A stretch of 35,000 bases of DNA from Sphaeroforma sirkka. Lineage: Eukaryota > Opisthokonta > Ichthyosporea > Ichthyophonida. Location: the NCBI GenBank assembly GCA_001586965.3, contig LUCW03000329.1:27501-62500 (forward strand), given 5' to 3'. The stretch's first letter is position 1; the number at the start of each line of letters is the position of its first letter. Shown in pieces: positions 1 through 19,732 of the stretch. The position numbers were made by a program, and so were the translations under genes. Below the pieces are notes generated by a model that had not been told where the DNA came from, searched no databases, and was given only the letters and a program-made list of their open reading frames with translations.

Positions 1-66
1 TAGCCATAGAGCTGCAACGTTTGGACGATAATAGAAACTGAAGACTAACCTTTCTCTCGTCAAGCG

Positions 67-493
67 ATGCCTCTTTTGAGTGGCTTCACGGCACCAGCCA
101 CGTGCGCTCTCCTAGCTGTACACTTGGCCATACCTCCGCTTTCAGTATGTACCTGTTTTTCTTTTCTTCACTACGTGCAATGGTGCCGCAGTAATCTGTA
201 TATGTAATATAGGAGCGAACTTTTACTCGACATGCATAGTACTGACATACTATATGATACAGGAACATTGTTCCTCTTCCAATTTGATCTCAAGTGTGCA
301 CGATACGTGGTCTTTCATTATGAGCTTATAGAAACACACTCGCACGCGTGTACACACATATACTCTATCGCACTCTCTTTCACGTACGTGTGTACACACT
401 CTCTCTCACACACGCGTACACACACACGCATACACACACACAGAGACACATCACACGCACACACACACATCACGCACGCACGTAACATGTATC

Positions 494-535
<42 letters not shown>

Positions 536-623
536 ATATATATATGTAATATATATATGTATATATAGTATACATACATACGTACGCACAGACACACACA
601 CACGCACACATAATATATAATAT

Positions 624-671
<48 letters not shown>

Positions 672-862
672 CATACGTACACACACACACACGCTATACG
701 CATATATATATATATATATTGCATTATACATATATATATATATCTGCATATTCACACACGCACATACACACACACACATAATATATATATATACATATAC
801 ATATATATCTGCATATTCACACACATACATACACACACACACGTGTACACACACACACACAT

Positions 863-900
<38 letters not shown>

Positions 901-3166
901 GATGGTATGACGGTTAGCTGGTATGTTGTTCTCATTGATTGCATTTCTTTACAAGTATAGGTTGTAGAAGGGGATGAGAAAGGGTTTTGGCCACAGGTGG
1001 CCATATCAGCCGTTGAATATCGGCAGTATTTCGCCCACTATGTGACCAGCCAAGGGTTGTCGCATGAGGCGTGGCTTCTGACTCACTTCACGTACATGTT
1101 GGGACACATGGTACGTCATGAGCATAGCTATTGCGATATGTGAGTGTTATTTTTATTACATGGAGGTATGTGTGAGTGTGATCATTATCAGATGGTGGTA
1201 TATGTAGATGGTGGTATATGTGAGTGTGATTTGTTATTAGATGGTGGTACATGTGAGTGTGATTGTAATTAGATGGTGATACACTGTAGCTTGTGGACAC
1301 TGCTCAGTAGCGCCTGTACACTGTAACACTGACTAATGGTACACTGTAACACCCACCACTGGTACAATGTTACACCCACCACTGGTACACTGTAACACCC
1401 ACCAATGGTGCACTGTAACACCCACCAACAGTAAACTGTAACACCCACCAATGGTACACTGTAACACCCACCAATGGTACACTGTAACACCCACCAATGG
1501 TACACTGTAACACCAACCAATGGTACTCTGTAACACCCACCAATGATACACTGTAAAACCTACCAATGGTACACTGTATCACCCACCAATGGTACACTGT
1601 AACACCTACCAATGGTACACTGTAACACCTACCAATGATACACTGTAACACCCACCAATGGTACACTGTAATACCCACCAATGGTGCACTGTAACACCCA
1701 CCAATGGTACACTGTAACACCCACCAATGGTACACTGTAACACCCACCAATGGTACACTGTAACAACCACCAATGGTACAATGTAACCCCTAGCAATGGT
1801 ACACTGTAACACCCACCAATGGTACACTGTAACACCAACTAATGGTACACTAACACCCACCAATGGTACACTGTAAAACCCACCAATGGTACACTGTAAG
1901 CGAAACGCACAACGCCTTGTGGCGTCTGCTCGTGCTCGCACGTAGTGTTCATGTTTCGTACTCTGACCCGTTTCACGCGTTCTGCTTCTCAACGTCGCCT
2001 GTTGACCCATCCACTCTGCCACAAACACTACACAGACGCTGCAACACCTGGCGAGCAACATGGTGCTGTTGGCAGCAAATGGGCCGTTGGTGGAGGGTCG
2101 GTTGGGGCTGATGGGTTTGGTGGGTCTGTATCTGTCGTCGGGTGCGTTGGCCGTGTGTGATACGTCGCACAGGCGGACAGACCAGGTGCGACGTCTGAAG
2201 GTGAGTGCACACACACACACACACACACTTTCTCTTTCTCTACCTTTGTGTGTGTATGTGTTAATGTACTCGTAGAGGCATGGCCGTTGTATGATACATT
2301 GTTGGACTTGCTGTCTGCATGGTCGCACCTTGCGTGTTTGTGAAGGGTTGCTCCATTTGTATGTATCACAGATTTGCTCTGACGATGAGTGTATTGAGCC
2401 TTAGTTGGGCTGGCCCCTTCTGCACTATAGTACCGTGATTCGATCGCCAAACATTCAATAACGGCGTGTTTCAATACAATCAAACACTGGTTGTGCAGCT
2501 GACCTCACACACATACCCACACCCACTCACTCGCCCGTTGCGTGCGTTGCCTCGTTGACTATCGCTTCTCCGCAGGCGACGAAACAGAGGCTCACCGACC
2601 AACTGCTGAGCTACCTACCTGACGAAGTACAGCACTCGCTGGTGCAATGGCTGCCGTCTGTGGTGCAGAGTGTGCCAGGCATGCCCACGGTGGTGACAGC
2701 TGTTTCTGAGTACTTGGACTGGCATTTGGAATCGATCGCGACGATCCAGCATGAATACGTATGTGACAGTGGTGTTGATGTGTAAGGGGTCATGTGTTGG
2801 TATATGACAGTGGTGTTGATGTGTAAGGGGTCATGTGTTGGTATATGACAGTGGTGTGGATGTGTAAGGCGTGTGTTATGTATTGGTATGTGGCAGTGGT
2901 GTCGATCTGTAAGGCGTGTGTCATGCATTCATATGTGACAGTGGTGTGGGCGTGTATGGGGTGTGTCATGTATTGATATGTGACAGTGGTGTGGATGTGT
3001 ATGGGGTGTGTCGGTGTGCCTTGGCATGGGCGAGTGCTTGGCAGTGACAGGTGGTGCTGCGGTGTGGTGTGTTATGTATTTGTGGGCACATGGTGTAGAT
3101 TGTTCGTAGGTACGAACTGGCGATGGGGGTACAGAGCATACATAGGAGATATGATCATGGGCGCCT

Positions 3167-3241
<75 letters not shown>

Positions 3242-3370
3242 CATATATATATACATATATATATATACATACAGAGATAGATAGATATATATAGAGATGG
3301 ATAGATATAGATAGATAGATAGATAGATAGATATATAGATATATAGGTAGATATATAGATAGAGGGTTTT

Positions 3371-3418
<48 letters not shown>

Positions 3419-3979
3419 CCACCTGATTTGTCAAATAAATATCGCCAAGCTCTTGTCTCACAATTGTCATGACGGTGTTGGCTGTACTCGCAGGTGCCGC
3501 TGTTGGGGGCGAGTGCGGGGGTGGCAGGGTTGATGGGGTTCAACACTTGTTTGTTTCTTGAGTCTGTTTTCATTCGCACGTACAATCACTACCGCGCGAG
3601 ACGGCCCTTAGTCCTTCGCAGTCAGAGACGCGGCACAAACGACGACACTCACGCGTAAGTGCGTGCACTGTCTGTAGCTCACACAAATTGTGTTTGTTTG
3701 TGGTTAGGGTAAGCGGGTCAGGATATATGCTGTTTATGTACACGCCCAAATACACACCTAATACAAATCATCTTTATTTGTAGTTGAGGTCAATATAAAG
3801 TCCGAACGTGTAGATGCTATGGTTACCAGGCCGTTAAATCACTTGACTCCCTCTCGCAACTTCCTCGTAGCACTGTGCCTCCGCCACCGTACGAAACAGC
3901 GTCAGAGGAAAGACCTTCTGCACTCGCCGGAGAAAGGGCTCGAACACGCGCACGCGCACAGCAACACATACGACCACAG

Positions 3980-4016
<37 letters not shown>

Positions 4017-4621
4017 CACACTCGCAATATCAACCACAACTATCACCGCCCACATACGAAGAGAGTGCTCCAGGCGAGGGGAATATCTCGACAGATAATA
4101 CAGTTGGTGGCAGCAGGAGACGATACCAGAGTGTTGTGCGGCAATCTGGTCCTACGCGTAGAGGGGTGCCGTCGGATAGCTATGACTTGGATATGATTGG
4201 CTTAACGGATCTGTGCATAATATGCAATGAGCTGGCCACTGTGACCAATCTACTGCAACTGCAATCGGTAGGTGGCTCAGGCCTTACTACGCACAAGTGA
4301 CTGTACACCGACTGTGCACCAGTTAATATATCCCTTACTACGCACAAGTGTCTGTACACCGACTGTGCACAAGTTAAAATATCCCTTACTAAGCACAAGT
4401 AGGGTGTGCAGGTACACAGCCCTATGGTACTACGGTGCGTTGCTGGTACACTTTCTTGCAGTATATATTTTACGTGTGCTGATAAGTTGTTTCTCGTTGC
4501 CTCGCAGGTGAATGTCAATGACTCCGTTGATCACTACACCCACGCCACAGGGGTGGCCGTTGGCGCACTGACCTTCGCAGTGTGGCGCCTATACACTCTC
4601 ATGTCACGTGGCGAGGTGTGA
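67..4621 (+). CDS. Rhomboid-family intramembrane serine protease, 7 exons, 415 aa
   Basis: Exons 67-144, 961-1110, 2036-2200, 2576-2758, 3494-3654, 3871-4267 and 4508-4621 join in frame from ATG to TGA. All junctions are phase 0 except one phase 2 junction at 3654/3871. Rhomboids cleave substrates inside the membrane with a Ser-His dyad. Visible signatures: a putative first helix in exon 1; HLASNM (H80, N84) followed by GPLVEGRLG at 92-100, the rhomboid second-helix pattern; GASAG at 197-201 with candidate nucleophile Ser199; and HATGVAVG at 390-397 with candidate His390. The fourth helix is followed by an Arg-rich stretch (positive inside). Then comes an inserted segment of about 100 residues holding PPPY (250-253), six Pro-Glu repeats (283-294) and PPTY (305-308), before the fifth and sixth helices. 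Known rhomboid topology would place this insert in the cytosol. The organelle cannot be read from the sequence. The family call is strong; exon edges are read by eye. Confidence 0.85.
145..960. repeat. CA/CT and AT microsatellites in rhomboid intron 1
   Basis: From about 330 to 900 the intron is (CA)n, (CT)n and long (TA)n runs, the latter near 498-545 and 620-668. The apparent ORFs here are Tyr-Ile or His-Thr repeats with no exon signals. Confidence 0.9.
1140..1905. repeat. Minisatellite, about 23-bp unit, rhomboid intron 2
   Basis: Roughly 25 imperfect copies of a unit containing aatggtacactgtaacac run from about 1312 to 1905. A short degenerate repeat (agatggtggtatatgtgagt) at 1180-1275 precedes them. 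The remaining 130 bp up to exon 3 at 2036 are unique. Confidence 0.9.
2759..3010. repeat. Minisatellite beginning at the exon 4 splice donor, about 40-bp unit
   Basis: About five to six copies of a unit starting tatgtgacagtggtgt begin at the 5' splice site of rhomboid exon 4, so gtatgtg/gtatatg donor-like sequences recur inside the intron. Confidence 0.85.
3170..3418. repeat. (TA)n and (GATA)n microsatellite, rhomboid intron 4
   Basis: A (TA)n tract at about 3172-3237, GATA/TAGATA repeats at 3275-3360 and a second (TA)n at 3376-3417. All lie inside intron 4 of the rhomboid gene. Confidence 0.95.
3979..4017 (+). repeat. Coding hexanucleotide repeat (CCAGAG, Pro-Glu)
   Basis: Six tandem CCAGAG units plus a partial seventh lie inside exon 6 of the rhomboid gene and encode a Pro-Glu tract between the two PPxY motifs. 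The tract is in frame and likely length-variable. Confidence 0.85.
4276..4402. repeat. Minisatellite, about 50-bp unit, rhomboid intron 6
   Basis: Two and a half copies of a unit containing cttactacgcacaagt and ctgtacaccgactgtgca lie just after the exon 6 donor. Confidence 0.8.
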
Positions 4622-4747
4622 TCGACAGCTGAGTGGATAACACACATGTACCCAAACAGTGTAGCTAAACTGCAATGGTGCGAGTTCTTCGTCGCCGTTG
4701 AGATTGCTTTGCGTTGTACCTGCAGCAACTGGCATTGGGCAGGGGCA

Positions 4748-4935
4748 TACAGTGTGTATATGACAGGCATTATGATATGGTAAACACTCCAGCATGCAGT
4801 GTGTATATGACAGGCATTGAGATATGGTAAACACTCCAGCGCGCAGTGTGTATAATGACAGGCATTGTGATATGGTAAACACTCCAGTATGCAGTGTGTA
4901 TATGACAGGCATTGTGATATTGTAAACACTCCAGC
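4748..4935. repeat. Minisatellite, about 47-bp unit, downstream of rhomboid gene
   Basis: Four imperfect copies of a unit containing gtgtatatgacaggcatt and atatggtaaacactccag lie in the 0.9-kb gap between the convergent rhomboid and glycosyltransferase genes. Confidence 0.9.
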
Positions 4936-5052
4936 TGCGTTGAGCAAAGCGAGTGCGCCAAATGCCGTGTGTCCGTACTCATCGAGGGCGTTCCAGCAAT
5001 TCGCCGCACTTTCAAGTATAGGTCTTTCCAGTTAGTATAGGTTGCTGCGCAT

Positions 5053-5358
5053 ATGGATGTGACACTGAAAGACTGGAGCTCCTTTCGACCGGAATTAGTC
5101 CTCGCTGCACTGCTAAGGAATGGGTTCTACTGCGCACGCGGACACTCCTCTCCAAGTACCGTGATGTTATCAGAACCCATCGCAGCCTCCAAACACACTT
5201 CCGAATACCTCTCTGCCATGTCGTTGATGGACTATAATCCGTTCCAACACTTACACCGACAATCATGGGTCTACACAGTTCTATCAAAGTTCTATCGCAA
5301 ATACGGCGGCAATAATACATGTCGGCATGAAGGACCTCAGGAGACCTTTTGGCCCTGA
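5053..5358 (+). other. Uncharacterised 101-codon open frame between convergent genes
   Basis: An ATG-initiated open frame of 101 codons in the gap between the rhomboid and glycosyltransferase genes. Its composition is protein-like (for example KDWSSFRPELVLAALLRNG near the start), but I recognise no family, signal peptide or clear membrane segment. The antisense frame is also open for a similar length. It could be a small gene, a decayed transposon fragment, or chance. The rest of 4622-5525 shows only the 47-bp repeat and no other gene signal. Confidence 0.2.
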
Positions 5359-5525
5359 TGGCACGTGCTTAGTGCACCAGCGTGGCTCTAACGGATTACA
5401 GAGATGGATACAAATGGCATAGTTAGTCGTGAACGAACCATGAGATCCACAGCACCGCTTGCAGTCAAGGGAGCGACTGCAGAGGTTCTCCTGGGCGTCG
5501 TGCAGGGCAGTTGCGCTGTCACCGC

Positions 5526-7040
5526 TCATAAGTATTTAGTGAAGTCGGCGTACGCCCACTTGTCAGCCAGAGCATAGAGCTTGACCAGTACCTGGTTGGG
5601 CGTGGTCAATAGCTCGTCTATGCTGAGTTCCACAGACCATTTTTCCCACAGCCCGTCCAAGTACAAGGGCAGGTAGTCTGACCTTTCTGCCAGAGAGAAG
5701 CGCACGTGGACACGTGCCCCCAGATGCTTTGTCGGGTGAGGATCCAGCTTATCCCAATAAAGCCCTTCATATGTATCAAACAATTTCTGAAGCATGTTTT
5801 TCTTTTCCTTGGGCGAGAGGGCTATTCTCGGTTCAGCAGGGACGTCCCACATTTCCTCATCGGGTGTGGACTCCAGTGCTTCGTCGGCGTTTGCGGCTAT
5901 TGCTTGAAAGTACGGCTCGTGCCTCGAGGGAAACCAAAGCTGATGCACCGAGATGATGTCTCCGTTGTCGTCGTGCTTGGCTTGACTCGCAAATAAGAAC
6001 TGTTTATTGCTGTCGAACGATCCCAGCGCACCTACGTATGGGGACAGTCGGAACGGCGTGTCTGTGAGGTGATACGCCAAACGCCACAGATCTTTATCGC
6101 CATACGACACGTCCTGAAACATCGTATCGTCTTTCAGCTCCACAAGCAATTCCAAAGCAGCCTGCGAGCGTCGCAGATTGACAAGCATGATGCCCGTGTC
6201 GCATCCCATCCGCATATGGTATGAGTCATAGTACTTTGATTTCTCGACTGCGGCGTGGCGCCGTGCCATATCAATGTTGTGCAGTGCTGAATACTTCTGC
6301 TCGATAATCTCAATCGGCGGATCATAGTGCCCTTCTATATCCCCCCAGAACACGGCAGCAACGTGATCTACGCTATGGCCAACCGATGGCGACAGTTGTT
6401 GTAGCAGCTCACCACGCCATGAGCCCCCATTTGACAGCATTGCAAACACATTGGTCATGTTGGCAACCGGCAGGGAGTCACAATCCAGGAAGATAACTTC
6501 GTCTATATCTGTCTCAGTTGTCAAGTGCTTCATTGCATCGATTTTCGCATACCCATATCCTGTTGGAACGTTTTGCGGCAACTCAACGCATTTAACCACC
6601 AACCCTGACGCAGAAACTGAGTTCACCACTTCGTGACAACGACGTGTGGCATCCCGTTCATTATTGAATGCCAGCACATACATGGGATATGGGAATCGCA
6701 TACTCACAAGCTCATCGGCCACAGCAGATACACCCAGGAAGGGATCGGCTGCATTGTGAATCCATCTGCCCAATAGTGGGTGGTGCTCTGCGGTCTCTCT
6801 ACTAGGGCAGGTCATGGCAAGCGCTCGTTTGGGTGGCGAAATGTTGGCTTCGGTGGGACTACGCGGGGCTACAAAGTGAGTTGGGTAACTGGTAATATTG
6901 CTGCTGAACTGAGAGAATACCAAGATACAGCAGATTGCAACGCATGCTGCAGCTTTGTACAAGACACGCGGTATACGACGTGCCCACTGTTTCGCTGTTT
7001 TGCCGGCTGCTGCAGCCTGATGGTTCAGTTGGGTGTACAT
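5526..7040 (-). CDS. Type II membrane glycosyltransferase, GT71/MNN1-like, intronless, 504 aa
   Basis: A single uninterrupted frame from ATG at 7040 down to TAA. The architecture is that of a Golgi glycosyltransferase: a short cytosolic N-terminus with basic residues, a signal anchor at about 28-45, a stem with a possible N-glycosylation site (N48), then a catalytic domain. Motifs: EVIFLDCDSLP with DxD (D186, D188), which in this fold binds metal and nucleotide sugar; DTGIMLVNLRRS at 281-292; and YGDKDLWRLAYH at 313-324. The last two match the D/E-S/T-G and GDK-D-W blocks of the alpha-1,3-mannosyltransferase (MNN1) family. Length is in the family range. The likely role is adding mannose or a related sugar to glycans in the Golgi; acceptor and exact donor are not readable. 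The absence of introns contrasts with all recognised neighbours. Confidence 0.85.
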   Translation of the reverse strand: MYTQLNHQAAAAGKTAKQWARRIPRVLYKAAACVAICCILVFSQFSSNITSYPTHFVAPRSPTEANISPPKRALAMTCPSRETAEHHPLLGRWIHNAADPFLGVSAVADELVSMRFPYPMYVLAFNNERDATRRCHEVVNSVSASGLVVKCVELPQNVPTGYGYAKIDAMKHLTTETDIDEVIFLDCDSLPVANMTNVFAMLSNGGSWRGELLQQLSPSVGHSVDHVAAVFWGDIEGHYDPPIEIIEQKYSALHNIDMARRHAAVEKSKYYDSYHMRMGCDTGIMLVNLRRSQAALELLVELKDDTMFQDVSYGDKDLWRLAYHLTDTPFRLSPYVGALGSFDSNKQFLFASQAKHDDNGDIISVHQLWFPSRHEPYFQAIAANADEALESTPDEEMWDVPAEPRIALSPKEKKNMLQKLFDTYEGLYWDKLDPHPTKHLGARVHVRFSLAERSDYLPLYLDGLWEKWSVELSIDELLTTPNQVLVKLYALADKWAYADFTKYL

Positions 7041-8086
7041 GGAAAGTCATACGTGTGAACTCATCCTGGAGAGTTTGGTAATACACCGTTCTGGCTGCTT
7101 CTATTACATATAATTATTAAAATACACAAGATTAGTAGTGACTATTCATGTGACCACAATACATACTTTGAAAACAATACCGTGTGTCGTTTTCGTGTTA
7201 TAATAAAAACAAAATCAAGGCTGAAAGCCTGAGAACTTCGAGAAGGCCTGAAGCAGTGAAGCTGAAGGTCCCAAACTCTAAAGTTTCTGAAATTATAAAT
7301 GTCAAATGTCAACAATGTCAAATATAGACACGAGTTTGGATTTCAGTGGCTTCTCAGTTTTCAGTTCTGAACTTCCGAGTGGGTCCAGCGTCTTCAGTCT
7401 ATGACTCACTATTAGTCACTAAATAGTAGATGAACTGGGCTCTGGAGTAAAGTCCTGGACACTCTGACCCTGAGCCAGGGGGCAGGGGCCACGCCGCCAC
7501 GACACGGCAGCGGCGGTAATATCCGGGTATGTATTTTAAATATAAAATAAGACGTAATATTTATAATAAAAGAAGGCAATGAGCACAGCGGCCAGCCCCA
7601 TAGTCCTATATTATAAAAAATAAATAAATACTGATACTGAACACCAGAGTCCAGACCCAACCCCCAGTCTCACACATCGCAGGCCCACACACCTACAGCG
7701 GTAAATACTAATAAAAATACAGCCACTGAGCCACAGCCTCACCCGCCACACAACGGTTAAGTGCCAACACCCCGGCCGTCAGGCCCAGGGCCCCAGCCCC
7801 GGCCTGTCACTCAGGCTGAGATGTTACATTCCGCCAATAAAAACGCACAAAGAAACAAAAAAAAGTTGTTTGGAGAACGACCAATCGAATGAGAGAGAAA
7901 GTGAACTTAGTCAAGTAAATATGTATGTACGAATCACGTATTTATGTCATACTTTAAAAGTGACAACGATATGTATTCTTTCTGTTTAGCTACACTGCGT
8001 ATCTTGTATGTACACGAACTCATGATATATGTATAGGTGACTTAGCAGTACTTACTTAACATTTGAAGCACACAATAAAATTAGCT
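7041..8086. promoter_or_regulatory. Divergent intergenic region between the glycosyltransferase and DysF genes
   Basis: This 1-kb region separates two genes transcribed away from each other and must hold both 5' regions. No confident core promoter element is visible. The stretch at about 7425-7850 is markedly GC-rich, with runs of ccagggggcaggggcc and ccccagccccggcc, interrupted by an AT-rich patch at 7530-7630. No ORF, tRNA or repeat family was recognised. Confidence 0.4.
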
Positions 8087-18594
<10,508 letters not shown>

Positions 18595-18742
18595 GTGACC
18601 AGCATTACAACCAAGAGCACTACACTATCATATCAGCGCGTGCGTGCATTTCTGGGAATGTAAATTTACGATGAGATGTGTTAAACCCTAAATCCTAAAC
18701 CATTCCACTGGTGCAGAGACCGTTCATAGTCCATTGATACTA

Positions 18743-19074
18743 ATGGCGCTTCAACCCCAAGACATCGCAGTTCTTGGAAATCATGTCAGTATGTCCACTC
18801 TCTTTCCATGAGTATCAATTCATCCTACCACGTACATCTTCCAATCATATCCGACGATTAACGCATCCTACACTTAATCGCCCCGCAGACATCGGTAGAC
18901 ACAGCACAACCCCCACCCATAAACGTGCTACAGATCAACGGTTATGTGACATCGTGCATGGTGCTAGTGTGTCTTCTGATGGCTCTGACTTCTGTGGTGC
19001 AATTGTGGGTGTTCGTGAGGATGGGCAACACAGTCACACTACTTATGCCACAGACGTTCTTGGACAGTCTGTGA
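18743..19074 (+). CDS. Possible small single-pass membrane protein, two exons
   Basis: An ATG at 18743 opens a short exon (MALQPQDIAVLGNH...) with donor-like gtcagt and gtatgt at 18785 and 18789. A good acceptor (ccccgcag) ends at 18888. Read in phase 0, the second exon runs from 18889 to TGA at 19072-19074 and contains a hydrophobic stretch (CMVLVCLLMALTSVVQLWVF). That frame requires the weaker donor gtcagt. The stronger donor gtatgt leads to another frame, open to 19130, that is hydrophilic. Both frames are given because the sequence does not decide. No family was recognised. Confidence 0.3.
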
Positions 19075-19134
19075 CGGCAGCGGCCAGCCGTAGTACGCGG
19101 GCAGGGACGGGTTATCGAAAATATATATAAAAAT

Positions 19135-19570
19135 ATTGATAATTAAGTATGCTGAATTAGAATACCCAAGTATATTCCAATTCAGAATACAAATGTATAT
19201 CCTGATTCAGAATAAAAACGCATGCCCTAGTTCAGAATACAAAAATACATCACAATTCAGAAACAAACCTGTATACCAATTCAGAAGGCACTAAAGTATA
19301 CTATTTCAGTATACAACAGTAGGTTTCAATTCAGAATACAGCAATATATCTGAATCCAGAATAGAAAAGTAGATCCTAATTCAGCACAAAAGTATATCCT
19401 ACTTCTTGATACAAAAGCACATCTTAATTCAGAATACAAAGGTACATCGAATTTAGAATAGAACAGTATATCGCAATTCAGAACGTACAGGCATATCCCA
19501 ATTTAGAGAACAAAAGCTTATCATAATTCAGAATAGAATCACATATCCTGATACAGAATAAAAACAGTTG
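19135..19570. repeat. Minisatellite, about 27-bp unit, between DysF and eIF2D genes
   Basis: About 16 degenerate units of aattcagaatacaaaagtat plus atccc. The array lies in the gap between the ends of the convergent DysF and eIF2D genes. Confidence 0.9.
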
Positions 19571-19732
19571 CTAGCCTTTACAACACGACTTGACTACTGA
19601 GTGTATGATGAGTTGTGATTATTCCAGTGACAGTGACCGTGTGACTATATTTACTTTGCGCATTTCTGGTGGGTCTGATATTAGTCGCCTCGTGTATTGT
19701 AGCGTCTACGTTCTACGTATTCTTCGCTCGCT

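Noticed and set aside
451..1004. Long minus-strand open frames rich in Tyr-Ile and Cys-Val
   Set aside because: They are translations of (TA)n and (CA)n tracts. The same holds near 3166-3585, 8151-8969, 13801-14112, 17336-17966, 24575-25623 and 33480-33600.
1269..2328. Overlapping 70-240-codon frames with [15 protein letters not shown] repeats
   Set aside because: Open only because the 23-bp minisatellite lacks stops in some frames; no splice or start context.
5706..6325. Open frames on both strands over the glycosyltransferase
   Set aside because: Shadows of the 504-codon gene with no motifs of their own.
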